Positions 1 to 8,795 are shown, counted from the stretch's first letter. The stretch: 64,000 bases of DNA from Silvimonas amylolytica (GCF_014645555.1 NZ_BMLY01000004.1:239786-303785), one strand, 5' to 3'. Numbers and translations are program-made. Notes: generated from the sequence alone by a model not told the origin.

Positions 1-793
1 CGGTCAACACCTGGCGCACCGCAGCGGCGTCGGTCGCCGCCGTTGCAGCCGCCGTCGGCGAGACGTTGTCGCTGGACAGGGTCGCCGGGCTGGTTTCCGC
101 CGCTGCGCTGACCGTCAGATCATCGGTAATGGTGGTTGAGTTGAGCAAGGTAGAGATCGTGGCGATATGAGTCGCCGGATCAGTAGAGACCTGAATGACA
201 TCAAGCGCGGTATCCAGCGCACTGGCCTTGGGGGTAAACGGCGTACGCAAAAGATCAATAGCGGCATCCACGCCCAAAGCGGTCAGCACGGGCAGCAGTT
301 TTTCCTTGAGCTTGCTGACTTCTGCATCGACCGCCGTTTTGGTGACGGCGCTGGCGTTACCGGTTTGTTCGAATTTGTCGAAATAAGCCTGTGCAATCTG
401 CCCGGCAATATTGGCCACGATCAGATCTGTGAGTTGCGTGATATTGATCTTGTTGTCGTCAGCCGAAGTCGAAATGGAGTGAACCGTATAGATCTGGCCA
501 TTGACCGTGCCTTTGGCCTCAAACACATAAGGTGCGGTCATGCCGGTCACATCAACTGAATAGCTGCCGTTGTCGCCAATCGATACGGTTTTGGTTGCAC
601 CCAGGGCATCTTTGACCGTCACTACCCCAACCAGCGGCGCGCCGACTGCAGCCACGCCGGACATGGAAACATGTGTGTCGGTGGTGGTGTTATTGGTACT
701 TGCGCTGTCATTGCTGCTGCCCCCGCACCCCCCTAACGCCATCAATGTGCCGCTGACTACTCCCAAACCCAGGAGTTTGATTTTTTTGTGCAT
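1..793 (-). CDS. Lipoprotein, N-terminal part (runs off left edge)
   Basis: Reading the complement from 793 gives an open frame to the window edge (264 codons). It begins with a short charged segment, a hydrophobic stretch and a lipobox (LMALGGC), followed by a Gly/Ser/Asn/Thr-rich linker. This is a classic lipoprotein signal, so the product should be lipidated on the Cys near residue 21 and anchored in a membrane. The mature part starts with a segment (VSMSGVAAVGAPLVGVVTV) like the beta-sandwich carboxypeptidase-regulatory or Ig-like domains that begin many outer-membrane lipoproteins. The start at 793 is preferred over the in-frame ATG at 799 because a GGGGG stretch (802-806) lies 8 bases from it and only 2 bases from the other. 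The function is unknown and the C-terminus lies outside the window. Confidence 0.72.
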   Translation of the reverse strand, partial: MHKKIKLLGLGVVSGTLMALGGCGGSSNDSASTNNTTTDTHVSMSGVAAVGAPLVGVVTVKDALGATKTVSIGDNGSYSVDVTGMTAPYVFEAKGTVNGQIYTVHSISTSADDNKINITQLTDLIVANIAGQIAQAYFDKFEQTGNASAVTKTAVDAEVSKLKEKLLPVLTALGVDAAIDLLRTPFTPKASALDTALDVIQVSTDPATHIATISTLLNSTTITDDLTVSAAAETSPATLSSDNVSPTAAATAATDAAAVRQVLT

Positions 794-920
794 CTGCATA
801 GCCCCCAAAAAGCCTGATTTATTAGAAGGCACCCCTACGACCCAAGCGTATTGATGCCTGCCAAAAGCTTAGTGACGGTTTAATGCGCTGAATATCATCC
901 AATCGGGTGATGCAAACTGC

Positions 921-2096
921 TTATTTCAAATTGCTTTCCGATCTGACGAAATAAGCCGGGCTGGCGAGCAGCAATGAAACAAGGTCAGATTGCCGTTTGG
1001 TACCGGTTTTAAGGAATATATTTTTGAGCTGGCTTTTAACGGTATTGATGGAGGTGCCGCGCAAGTCTGCGGTCTCCGCCAGCGTGCTGCCGCTACATAG
1101 CGCAACCGCCAGTTCAGCTTCGGCCTCGGAAAGCGCAAATAACTGGCCAACCATTTCGACGGCAATGCCGCGATGGGTTTCCGGATCAAACGCAAATAGC
1201 AGCGCAGCGCCCTGGGTGGCTTGTACCGTATGCATACGCAAGGGCGACGCCAACAGCATCAAAGGCTGGCGATTGGCACGCGGCAACAAGACCAGCCCAT
1301 TCAAATCTGCACTGTTCCCTTGACTGGCCCGGACCGCGTTGCTGATGGCCAGATCAAGCTTGTGGGTCAATGGCCGTTGCCGTGCCAGCAATCTTCCGCC
1401 ATCCAGTCGCAGATCATTTTGATTGGCTAACAACTGCTCGGCGCTGCGATTGTAATAAATGGCCTGCTGGTGCTCGTTGAACAGAAAAGTCGGCATAGCC
1501 AGCACGGCCAGCCCGCCAGAGAGCAATTCAACGGCATTTTGCTGTTCACCAAACCGTTGCCGCATCTGGAATGCGCGCTGCAAATGGGGTACCAGACGGT
1601 TGGCGCGGATCATTTCTTCCCGGCTGAACGGGGGGTGGTCAGGCCCGCGATGCAAGAACAACATGGTGGTCCACGGTCCTTCTTGCAGCACAACGCCACC
1701 CGCAGCGCAGGCCATGCCCTGGGCGGCAACCCATTCCCTGAAAAAGCGTGTTTCCGGCAGGCGTTCCGGGTTGGGTAAATCCAGGTTGCTGGCGTAAAAA
1801 TGGGCAATCGGTGCGGTCATGATGTGCCGGGCCAGCATATCCTCACCGGCATAATCGACATACCGGCTCATCCATTCTTCAGATAGCTCGCTCAGCCACA
1901 GGTTTTTTACGGTGTGACCATCCGCATGACGAATGACAATGCCGGCAGATTTGAGATTGAAAAACGCGCGGAAGGTATCAATGAAGCTCTGGAACCCGTT
2001 CGCATCTATCACCGCTTCATACAGGTGGTGGATGAGGCGATCATCATCCAGCGGCACATGGGTGGACAGTGGCTGTACATCATTCATGGGCGTCAT
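921..2096 (-). CDS. LuxR-type HTH transcriptional regulator
   Basis: This is a 391-residue protein. The last 65 residues form a LuxR/GerE helix-turn-helix: LSEAEAELAVALCSG, then TLAETADLRGTSINTVKSQL, then KNIFLKTGTKRQSDLVSLL. The N-terminal 320 residues have no receiver aspartate pocket and no obvious autoinducer-domain signature; they look like a PAS/GAF-type sensor region with an acidic start (LYEAVIDANGFQSFIDTF). It is therefore probably a stand-alone ligand-responsive activator or repressor. The gene is transcribed away from a 336-bp spacer that holds a 15-bp palindrome 43 bp upstream of the start, a possible autoregulatory site. No strong ribosome-binding site was seen; an alternative start is the ATG at 2087. 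The neighbours give no clue to the regulon. Confidence 0.85.
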   Translation of the reverse strand: MTPMNDVQPLSTHVPLDDDRLIHHLYEAVIDANGFQSFIDTFRAFFNLKSAGIVIRHADGHTVKNLWLSELSEEWMSRYVDYAGEDMLARHIMTAPIAHFYASNLDLPNPERLPETRFFREWVAAQGMACAAGGVVLQEGPWTTMLFLHRGPDHPPFSREEMIRANRLVPHLQRAFQMRQRFGEQQNAVELLSGGLAVLAMPTFLFNEHQQAIYYNRSAEQLLANQNDLRLDGGRLLARQRPLTHKLDLAISNAVRASQGNSADLNGLVLLPRANRQPLMLLASPLRMHTVQATQGAALLFAFDPETHRGIAVEMVGQLFALSEAEAELAVALCSGSTLAETADLRGTSINTVKSQLKNIFLKTGTKRQSDLVSLLLASPAYFVRSESNLK

Positions 2097-2432
2097 GTGT
2101 CAAAAGTGGTTGTGCCGGATGATGTTCTTGCATCATTGAATCCGGGCCGGATTTCTAACCCATGCACTTTTAATATTGAATGAATCGGTTGCTGTTTATG
2201 GTGTATGCGGTCTTTATGTCAAATTAATACATACATATCGGATTTTGAATACAAAACGAAATTCACGTTGTGGCTTTAGCGCTAAATCCCGCTCAATTAA
2301 ATTACGTATGTAATTAGATGGCGGGCCATGTGATGCACGCGCGATGCAATAGCCAGGATATCCCGACAATGAGAGCGTGATTGGCAGGCCAGGAAATTGC
2401 CGCATGGTCCGGCCGGGGAGATACTGCGTCTA
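2097..2432. other. 336-bp intergenic region between luxR-type and tetR-type genes
   Basis: This AT-richer spacer lies upstream of the LuxR-type gene and downstream of the TetR-type gene; both are on the minus strand. It contains the palindrome at 2139-2153 and an AT-rich inverted repeat AATTAC-GTAT-GTAATT at 2300-2315. A short minus-strand reading frame inside it (2214-2405) has no ribosome-binding site and no protein-like features, so it was not called. No terminator with a clear U-tract was seen. Confidence 0.5.
2139..2153. promoter_or_regulatory. Palindrome upstream of the LuxR-type gene
   Basis: AATCCGG-G-CCGGATT is a perfect 7-1-7 palindrome whose edge is 43 bp upstream of the start codon at 2096. 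Its position suits an operator for autoregulation by the LuxR-type protein. That role is inferred from symmetry and position only. Confidence 0.4.
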
Positions 2433-3134
2433 TCAAGCCTGGCGCGGCGGGCTTGTTTTTTGCACTACCTCAAGCCCGCTCAGGATCAGATCAATTCCCG
2501 CCAGAAAATCTTCACGGTCGTCGTGTTTACACAAATAGCCGGTCATGCTGCGGGTAAAGGCAAATTCATCGGCGTCCAGGGCCGACCAGGCCTCTGACAT
2601 ATCCTCCAGAAAACTATCCCGCTCAATGTCCTGGCTACGGGCATATTGGGCATTGACCGCGTTTTGCCCGCCGACGCCGACGATATAGTTCAGCAGCGTG
2701 CATGCCACGACCCATTGCGTATCGTCTGGTACGCCCAGCGCGCGTACTTGCTGGCCGATATGTTCCAGCATCCGCACGCCGGGTAACTGTCCTGGCGCCT
2801 GGGTGAGGGCGGAGCCTGTCCACGGGTGTGCATCCATGGTTTCAAACAGGGCCAGCGCTATGGCGCGAATCCGCGTCTGCGGCGTGGTCGCGCTGTGTTC
2901 TGCCTCGGCCAGGGTGCGGGCAATGAGGGTGTCGCAAGCCGCAGTGAGCAGATCGCCCTTGTTGGCAACGTGCCAGTAAATAGCGCCTGCGCCGGTTGCC
3001 AGCGTTTCTGCCAGAGCGCGAAATGTCAGACCGCTTTCGCCGCTGCGATCGAGCAAGCCAATGGCGGCTTCAATGATCCGTTCCCGAGAGAGTGAGTCTT
3101 CCCGTTTTTCTGTGCTTTGCGTTTTCTTGGCCAT
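2433..3134 (-). CDS. TetR-family repressor of the adjacent monooxygenase
   Basis: This is a 233-residue TetR-type regulator. The N-terminal HTH reads RERIIEAAIGLLDRSGESGL then FRALAETLATGAGAIYWHV, ending in the typical tyrosine/tryptophan recognition helix. The long C-terminal domain (residues 75-233) matches the TetR_C class with conserved helices (TMDAHPWTGSALTQAPG). A longer in-frame start at 3209 would run through two operator palindromes, so the ATG at 3134 is taken. The gene is divergent from a flavin monooxygenase at 3245; the 110-bp gap holds two identical-type TGGAAC-N3-GTTCCA palindromes. Repression of both genes with release by a planar aromatic or drug-like ligand is the likely scheme, inferred from known tetR divergons. 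Confidence 0.88.
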   Translation of the reverse strand: MAKKTQSTEKREDSLSRERIIEAAIGLLDRSGESGLTFRALAETLATGAGAIYWHVANKGDLLTAACDTLIARTLAEAEHSATTPQTRIRAIALALFETMDAHPWTGSALTQAPGQLPGVRMLEHIGQQVRALGVPDDTQWVVACTLLNYIVGVGGQNAVNAQYARSQDIERDSFLEDMSEAWSALDADEFAFTRSMTGYLCKHDDREDFLAGIDLILSGLEVVQKTSPPRQA

Positions 3135-3153
3135 CGGGGTGTCTTGACATGAA

Positions 3154-3192
3154 TGGAACAATGTTCCAATACTATCATGGAACATCGTTCCA
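3154..3192. promoter_or_regulatory. Twin TetR operators in divergent promoter
   Basis: Two 15-bp palindromes, TGGAACAATGTTCCA (3154-3168) and TGGAACATCGTTCCA (3178-3192), share the arms TGGAAC/GTTCCA and are 24 bp apart centre to centre. They lie between the divergent TetR gene and the monooxygenase gene. A half-site (ATGGAAC) recurs at about 3235-3241, close to the monooxygenase start. Confidence 0.8.
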
Positions 3193-3244
3193 TAAATCGT
3201 GTTTGCCATGGTTTGCGGGACAACTTAACGATCATGGAACCAGA

Positions 3245-4378
3245 ATGAACACTTCTATTGCAATTATTGGCGCGGGGCTGGGCGGCCTGATGCTGGCGCG
3301 GGTACTTCATATTCACGGCATTGCCGCAACTGTTTATGAAGCCGAAGCATCGCCCATGGCGCGCTCGCAGGGTGGCATGCTGGATATTCACGATTTCAAC
3401 GGCCAGTTGGCGCTCAAAGACGCGGGTTTGTATGACGAGTTTGTGCGGTTGATCCATCCGGGTGGGCAGGCGTGTCGGGTACTGGGTCAGCAAGGCGAAG
3501 TGCTGTTTGAAGATGGCGATGATGGCACCGGTGGCCGGCCGGAAGTGCGCCGGGGCGAGTTACGGCAGCTACTGCTTGATTCACTCCCGCCCGATACGGT
3601 CCGCTGGGGGCACAAAGTCAGCAGTGTCCATGCGCTGGGCCTGGGCCGGCATAGCGTGAGTTTTGCCAACGGCGAGATCGTGACCACTAACCTGCTGGTG
3701 GGCGCGGATGGCGCGTGGTCCAGAGTGCGTTCTTTGCTCTCTGATGCTCAGCCGGTCTACGCCGGGTTATCGTTGATTGAAACCTGGTTGTTTGATTGCG
3801 ACACCCGTCACCCGGCCACGGCCAGGATGGCGGGTGGCGGTGCGCTTTTCGCCGTAACCCCCGGAAAGGGCCTGCTGACTCACCGCGAGCCTGACGGTGT
3901 GTTGCACGCCTATGTGGTGCTGCAAAAGCCGCAAGCGTGGTTCGCGCAAATCAACCAGAACAACCGCCCCGAAGCGTTATCCCACATCGCAGGCGAGTTT
4001 GCTGGCTGGCACCCGGCGCTCACCGCTCTGATCACCGCCAGCGATACCGACCCCGTCGTACGGCTGATTCATGAACTGCCAGATGAACACCGTTGGGAAC
4101 GTGTGCCAGGCGTGACGCTGTTGGGGGACGCAGCTCACTTGATGGCCCCGTCCGGCGAGGGCGCCAACCTTGCCCTGCTGGATGGCGCTGAACTGGGCAA
4201 GGCGATTGCTGCACACCCCGGAGATATGGAGAGCGCACTGCTCAGCTATGAGCGCGAACTCTTCACACGCAGTGCAAAGGCCGCGGCTGAAGCGCATGAG
4301 TTGCAGCAGATTTGCTATGGCAACAACGCACCACAAAGCCTGGTCGAGATGTTCACCGCACCGCTGCTGGCGGCTTGA
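3245..4378 (+). CDS. FAD-dependent monooxygenase, TetX-like
   Basis: This is a 377-residue class A flavoprotein monooxygenase. The N-terminal Rossmann motif is IAIIGAGLGGLMLARVL, with the acidic strand end VYEAE; the family's GADG motif appears as LLVGADGAWSRVR, and the second FAD motif as LLGDAAHLMAPSGEGANLAL. The overall length and the GEGANLALLDGAELG stretch resemble the tetracycline-inactivating TetX group and its environmental relatives, but the true substrate cannot be read from sequence. It is expected to be cytoplasmic and NAD(P)H-dependent. The start was set at 3245 because the upstream extension overlaps the operators. Its TetR neighbour and shared operators suggest inducible detoxification of an aromatic compound. 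It ends 12 bp from the convergent nucleotidyltransferase gene. Confidence 0.85.
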   Translation: MNTSIAIIGAGLGGLMLARVLHIHGIAATVYEAEASPMARSQGGMLDIHDFNGQLALKDAGLYDEFVRLIHPGGQACRVLGQQGEVLFEDGDDGTGGRPEVRRGELRQLLLDSLPPDTVRWGHKVSSVHALGLGRHSVSFANGEIVTTNLLVGADGAWSRVRSLLSDAQPVYAGLSLIETWLFDCDTRHPATARMAGGGALFAVTPGKGLLTHREPDGVLHAYVVLQKPQAWFAQINQNNRPEALSHIAGEFAGWHPALTALITASDTDPVVRLIHELPDEHRWERVPGVTLLGDAAHLMAPSGEGANLALLDGAELGKAIAAHPGDMESALLSYERELFTRSAKAAAEAHELQQICYGNNAPQSLVEMFTAPLLAA

Positions 4379-4390
4379 TGCGCTGGTTTG

Positions 4391-5173
4391 TCAGGGCGTT
4401 TGCGGCGCTCTGGACAGAATCTCCGCGACGATCTGGCGGATGGTTTTGTCCATGGCAGCATTGACCGGATAACGGGCACTGAGCCAGTCCAGTATGTGAA
4501 TTGCAGCTTGCGGTGTGGCGGTGTAGCCGGGCATGAATGCCACGACCGGCTGATCAGGATAACGGAACTCAAAACGCCGCTCCGGGGCAAAACGGTCGGT
4601 CAGCGCTGCGGGCACCCCAGCCAATGCCGTGAGTTCCAGTACGCGATTGACCGCGTCCACCTGAACCAGCCGGAAGCCAGACAAATGCTCGCCGCGTGCA
4701 TACCGGCCAAGGCCCACATACAAATTGCCCAGAATTTCACCGATCAACCAATCTTCTGGTTTGGTGGCCACTGGCTGGGCAACCGGTTCGCAAATGGTTT
4801 CTGGCACACCCGGCGCCGCCCACACCATCTGGCCCGGAGAATAGAAAATGCGTGGGAGTTCATCCAGTTCAAAGACTGCAAACTCACAGAAAATGCCATC
4901 GTCGAACATGACTTTGTGGCCATCGATGGTATTGCGGTAGGCAAAGGCCAGTGGCCGGATGCTGGAGAGCCAGTCCAGGCGATCAATCAAACGGGCTTTT
5001 TTGCCATTTTTGGCAATGGCGAAGAAATCCAGATCTGACCAGCGATCCATCCGCTCGCGCTCAATGCCGGCAGAGCCAAGACCAAACAGTGCGAGGGCGT
5101 CACCACTTTGCTGCAGTGACTGACCAATATCTTGCAGGCGTTGCAGCAGAGCCGAACGGGTATTCACGACCAT
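4391..5173 (-). CDS. Nucleotidyltransferase-fold protein, aminoglycoside adenylyltransferase-like
   Basis: This is a 260-residue protein. Its N-terminal third carries the pol-beta-type nucleotidyltransferase signature: a GLGSAG loop near residue 31, then DRWSDLDFFAIAKNGKK, i.e. the G-S...D-x-D metal-binding pattern. A further acidic strand (FDDGIFCEFAVFEL) could supply the third carboxylate. The remainder is helical, as in the AadA/ANT and MNT families. The reaction (transfer of a nucleotide to a small molecule or protein) is inferred from fold; substrate unknown. It is convergent with the TetX-like gene and not clearly in an operon. Finding it between two drug-related modules makes a resistance or detoxification role plausible, but unproven. 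Confidence 0.7.
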   Translation of the reverse strand: MVVNTRSALLQRLQDIGQSLQQSGDALALFGLGSAGIERERMDRWSDLDFFAIAKNGKKARLIDRLDWLSSIRPLAFAYRNTIDGHKVMFDDGIFCEFAVFELDELPRIFYSPGQMVWAAPGVPETICEPVAQPVATKPEDWLIGEILGNLYVGLGRYARGEHLSGFRLVQVDAVNRVLELTALAGVPAALTDRFAPERRFEFRYPDQPVVAFMPGYTATPQAAIHILDWLSARYPVNAAMDKTIRQIVAEILSRAPQTP

Positions 5174-5280
5174 TCTCCAGAACCGGGAAGAATGAGTCTA
5201 ACGCGTCACTTACGCATATCAAACCGGTTTGAATGTCAAAAAACCGCGAATGCTTGCATATTTCCGGAGTGGCCGCGACA

Positions 5281-5919
5281 TCAGATGAAGGGGGTGGCCG
5301 CCAGCGCCGCTTTGACGCCCAAAGAGCCCTGATCGATCAAGGCCAGGAAGGCCACATTGGCCGCAGCGGTATCGCGTTTTGCCTGGAATACCCGATGCGC
5401 GCTCAGAAAAGCGACCGTCCAGGTGGCGACCAGCAAACCCGCAGCCAGTTGCACCTGGCCATCTGCGGGGTCTGTTCCGGCGCTTTGGGCTAACTCTGCG
5501 GCAAGGGTTTGCGCCAGTTCATCACGCATGGCGCGCGCCCGGGCTTTCAGGGTTTCGCTGCTTTCTACGGTTTCGATAAAGCCTTTGCTGTCGGCAGAGA
5601 AGGTCACAAACGGGCTGCGTTGTGCAATCAGGCGGTGGGCCAGTAGCCGGAGCGTCTCGACTGGCGAAACGCCAGCAGCCGGTTGGCGCAAAGCTTCACG
5701 CAGGACGTCGTGCGCTTCTTCGTCGCGGTCAAAGAACATGTCTTCTTTGCGCGGGAAGTAATTGAACACCGTCATGCGCCCGACCTCTGCCGCAGCGGCA
5801 ATTTCATCCACTGTTACGTTATCAAAGCCGCGCTCCAGAAAAAGGCGAGTGGCGGCCAGAGAGATGCTTTGCCGGGTAGCAAGGCGCTTGCGGGTACGCA
5901 AATCAGTTGGCATTGACAT
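5281..5919 (-). CDS. TetR-family repressor, divergent from TetA-like pump
   Basis: This 212-residue regulator has a clear TetR HTH: RQSISLAATRLFLERGFDNV, then VDEIAAAAEVGRMTVFNYF. The C-terminal ligand domain is variable. It is divergently transcribed from the MFS pump at 5984, with a 64-bp gap that contains two palindromes. ATG 5919 and ATG 5913 are both possible starts, two codons apart. Repression of the pump and of itself is the likely role by analogy with tetR-tetA, although the C-terminal domain is not of the classic TetR(A-G) type. Confidence 0.87.
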   Translation of the reverse strand: MSMPTDLRTRKRLATRQSISLAATRLFLERGFDNVTVDEIAAAAEVGRMTVFNYFPRKEDMFFDRDEEAHDVLREALRQPAAGVSPVETLRLLAHRLIAQRSPFVTFSADSKGFIETVESSETLKARARAMRDELAQTLAAELAQSAGTDPADGQVQLAAGLLVATWTVAFLSAHRVFQAKRDTAAANVAFLALIDQGSLGVKAALAATPFI

Positions 5920-5929
5920 GCTGGCGATG

Positions 5930-5958
5930 ATAGCACATGCTATTTTGTACTAAGTACA
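5930..5958. promoter_or_regulatory. Two palindromes in the tetR / tetA-like promoter
   Basis: ATAGCA-CA-TGCTAT (5930-5943) and TGTACT-A-AGTACA (5946-5958) are both perfect palindromes lying side by side between the divergent genes. One or both probably bind the TetR-type protein and overlap the promoters. Confidence 0.65.
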
Positions 5959-5983
5959 CATTTATATCTGGTCTATCAAATAC

Positions 5984-7186
5984 ATGAACAAGTCACTGAT
6001 TGTGATTTTCACGGCCATTGGTCTTGACGCTGTCGGGATCGGGCTGATTTTTCCCATCCTGCCGCGCCTGCTGGCAGAGGTAACGCATACCGGTAATGTC
6101 GCCGCATGGATTGGCATCATGACGGCGCTGTATGCCTTGATGCAGTTCGTCTTCGCACCCGTCCTGGGGGCGTTGAGTGATCGGCTGGGGCGCCGGCCGG
6201 TGTTGTTGATTTCGCTCGCTGGGGCGGCCATCAACTACCTGTTGATGGCATTTTCCTCGCAACTGTGGATGCTGTTCCTGGGCCGGGCCATTGCCGGGCT
6301 GACCAGCGCCAATATGGCCGTGGCAATGGCCTACCTGACCGACATCACGCCCGAGGATCAGCGCGCACGGCGCTTTGGGCTTTTCAATGCGGTGTTTGGT
6401 GCTGGTTTCATTATTGGTCCGGTGCTGGGCGGCGTATTGGGCGATTACAACTTGCGGCTGCCGTTCATTGCGGCAGCGGCGCTTAATGCCGCCAATCTGT
6501 TGCTCGCGCTGCTGGTCTTGCCGGAATCGCGCACGCCCAGCCGTGAGCCCATTCATCTGGCTGCACTGAACCCGCTGCGCCCCTTGCGCTGGGCGCTCGC
6601 CATGAAACCGTTGCTGCCCGTCATGCTGATCTTTTTCATCTTCAGCGGCACGGGTGAGGTCTACGGCACGTGTTGGGCCTTGTGGGGTAATGATGCGTTC
6701 CAGTGGAACGGGTTATGGGTGGGGCTTTCCCTGGGGGCATTTGGTGTGTGCCAGACCCTGGCGCAGGCGTTTTTGCCCGGGCCTGCCGTCAAAGTGTTCG
6801 GCGAGCGGGGTGCGGTCCTGGCGGGGATTGCGGGTGTTTGTGTCGCGCTGGTGGTGATGGCGTTGACCCGACAGGGCTGGCTGGTGTTTGCGATCATGCC
6901 TGTCTTTGCACTGGGCGGCATTGGCGCGCCCGCGCTGCAAGCCATGGCCACACGCCTGGTGGATGAGGGTCAGCAAGGACAATTCCAGGGCGTGCTGGCG
7001 TCCGTAGTGAGCCTGGCATCCATCATTGCGCCGCTGGTGTTTTCCACTCTCTATATGGGTGTGCGCGCCCACTGGCCTGGCGCCATCTGGTTGTTGGTGG
7101 TGGGGTTGTATGCGATGGCCGTGCCGCTGGTGCTGGGCCTGCGCTTTAGCCAGGGTGCCCGGCTTGCCACTGAAGGGGCTGCTTAA
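5984..7186 (+). CDS. TetA-like MFS efflux transporter (12-TM)
   Basis: This 400-residue MFS protein resembles the tetracycline/H+ antiporter family. It starts with LIVIFTAIGLDAVGIGLIFP, where the LDAVGIGL stretch is typical of TetA proteins. Motif A (GALSDRLGRRPVLLISL) lies in loop 2-3, and RFGLFNAVFGAGFIIGPVLG matches the TM4-TM5 motif C region characteristic of drug antiporters. Twelve hydrophobic segments fit the length (TetA proteins are about 400 residues). The partner TetR-type gene and operators lie upstream. Drug efflux across the inner membrane is inferred; whether tetracycline is a substrate cannot be told. Confidence 0.85.
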   Translation: MNKSLIVIFTAIGLDAVGIGLIFPILPRLLAEVTHTGNVAAWIGIMTALYALMQFVFAPVLGALSDRLGRRPVLLISLAGAAINYLLMAFSSQLWMLFLGRAIAGLTSANMAVAMAYLTDITPEDQRARRFGLFNAVFGAGFIIGPVLGGVLGDYNLRLPFIAAAALNAANLLLALLVLPESRTPSREPIHLAALNPLRPLRWALAMKPLLPVMLIFFIFSGTGEVYGTCWALWGNDAFQWNGLWVGLSLGAFGVCQTLAQAFLPGPAVKVFGERGAVLAGIAGVCVALVVMALTRQGWLVFAIMPVFALGGIGAPALQAMATRLVDEGQQGQFQGVLASVVSLASIIAPLVFSTLYMGVRAHWPGAIWLLVVGLYAMAVPLVLGLRFSQGARLATEGAA

Positions 7187-7310
7187 GAGGGGACGATCGG
7201 GTTTGTCTCTCGTTGCAGTTGCCCGGATTGCGGGTTTTCCGGGTACGCTAGCTGCTTTGCTCTGCGCAGACCGGCCAGGACCGGTTTTCAAAATCCAGAA
7301 AGAGATAGCG

Positions 7311-8720
7311 ATGGCTTCCCAGTCCGATCACCACGCCCAACTTGATGCAGCCCTGATTTCCGCCCGCCTTGATCGCCTGCCTGCAACGCGCTCGGTCTGG
7401 GTTTTGGTCGCACTCTTGAGCCTGGGCTTTTTCTTTGAGCTGTATGACCTCTTGTACACCGGCTATATCGCGCCGGGCCTTGTGAAGGGCGGCATCCTGA
7501 CCGCGACCACGCAAGGCTTGTTCGGCACCACGGGTGTCGCCAGTTTTATCGCGGCGCTGTTTGCCGGTTTGTTTGTTGGCACCAGCGTGTGCGGTTCTCT
7601 GGCTGACCGTTATGGTCGGCGCGCCATTTTTACCTGGTCGCTGCTGTGGTATTCCGTCGCGAATATGGTCATGGCGTTTCAGGACACGGCGCTGGGGCTC
7701 AATGTCTGGCGTTTTCTGGCGGGTATTGGTATTGGCGTTGAGATGGTGACCATTGGTGCGTACATCTCTGAACTGGTGCCGCGTGAGATACGCGGCCGTG
7801 CTTTTGCCTGTGAACAAGCTGTGGGTTTTATGGCTGTGCCGTTTGCGGCTTTCCTGGCGTATTTGCTGGTACCAAACAAACCGCTGGGGCTGGATGGCTG
7901 GCGCTGGGTAGTACTGATTGGTGCGCAGGCAGCGCTTGGCGTGTGGTGGATTCGCCGCGCATTGCCGGAAAGCCCCCGCTGGCTGGCGCGTCAGGGCCGT
8001 GTGGTCGAGGCTGACCAGATCGTGAGCGCACTGGAAGCCAAAGTAGCCGCAGAACTAGGCCGCCCGTTGCCTGAGCCCGCAATGCCGGATCTGACCGACA
8101 GCAGCGATGCCAAAGGGCGTTTTCGGGACATGTGGGTACCCCCGTACCGCAAGCGCACCATCATGCTGGTGATATTCAATATCTTTCAGACGGTGGGTTT
8201 CTTTGGTTTTGCCAACTGGGTGCCGACGCTTTTGATCAAGCAGGGCATCACCATTACCACCAGTTTGATGTATTCCAGCCTCATTGCCATTGCCGCACCC
8301 ATTGGTCCGCTGATCGGGCTCTACATCGGCGACAAGATTGAGCGCAAGACCGCCATTGTGGTGATGGCCGCGGTCATCATGCTGTGCGGCCTGGGTTTTG
8401 CCCAAAGTACAGATGCCATCATGCTGGTCACGCTGGGTATTCTGATCACGCTGGCCAGCAACATCATGTCATACAGCTATCACGCCTATCAGGCGGAATT
8501 GTTCCCGACCGCCATCCGCGCCCGCGCCGTGGGTTTTGTGTATTCCTGGAGCCGGTTCTCGGCCATTTTTTCGTCATTCATCATTGCCGCCGTGCTCAAG
8601 GGGTTCGGCACGCCGGGCGTGTTTGTATTCATTGCTGCGGCTATGGCGGTGGTCATGCTGGTCATCGGCTTGATGGGGCCGAAGACGAATGGCCTGGCAT
8701 TAGAGAAAATCTCCCACTGA
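7311..8720 (+). CDS. MFS metabolite:H+ symporter (sugar/organic-acid type)
   Basis: This 469-residue MFS transporter belongs to the sugar-porter / metabolite symporter branch rather than the drug branch. It has motif A (GSLADRYGRRAIFTW), the TM4 region FLAGIGIGVEMVTIGAYISE, and the ELVPREIRGRA and ELFPTAIRARAVGF signatures that mark related sugar and aromatic-acid carriers. A central cytoplasmic loop (around residues 215-275) separates the two six-helix bundles. The start at 7311 is chosen because it follows an AGAGA ribosome-binding stretch and gives a family-length protein; a longer frame begins inside the upstream pump gene. It lies 124 bp behind the TetA-like gene and could be co-transcribed. 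The substrate is unknown. Confidence 0.82.
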   Translation: MASQSDHHAQLDAALISARLDRLPATRSVWVLVALLSLGFFFELYDLLYTGYIAPGLVKGGILTATTQGLFGTTGVASFIAALFAGLFVGTSVCGSLADRYGRRAIFTWSLLWYSVANMVMAFQDTALGLNVWRFLAGIGIGVEMVTIGAYISELVPREIRGRAFACEQAVGFMAVPFAAFLAYLLVPNKPLGLDGWRWVVLIGAQAALGVWWIRRALPESPRWLARQGRVVEADQIVSALEAKVAAELGRPLPEPAMPDLTDSSDAKGRFRDMWVPPYRKRTIMLVIFNIFQTVGFFGFANWVPTLLIKQGITITTSLMYSSLIAIAAPIGPLIGLYIGDKIERKTAIVVMAAVIMLCGLGFAQSTDAIMLVTLGILITLASNIMSYSYHAYQAELFPTAIRARAVGFVYSWSRFSAIFSSFIIAAVLKGFGTPGVFVFIAAAMAVVMLVIGLMGPKTNGLALEKISH

Positions 8721-8732
8721 TGGCCTCTTCGC

Positions 8733-8779
8733 CAGACAACATCAGGGCTGATCTGCACGACCAGCCCTGATGTTGTCTG
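8733..8779. terminator. Long perfect hairpin between convergent genes
   Basis: An 18-bp perfect inverted repeat (8733-8750 with 8762-8779, 11-nt loop) sits between the ends of the MFS gene and the small exported-protein gene. It lacks a long U-tract but is placed as a bidirectional terminator. Confidence 0.65.
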
Positions 8780-8795
8780 CAGCCAACCTGCCGCG

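Noticed and set aside
2214-2405. 63-codon minus-strand frame between the LuxR- and TetR-type genes
   Set aside because: No ribosome-binding site or conserved character; treated as part of the intergenic region.
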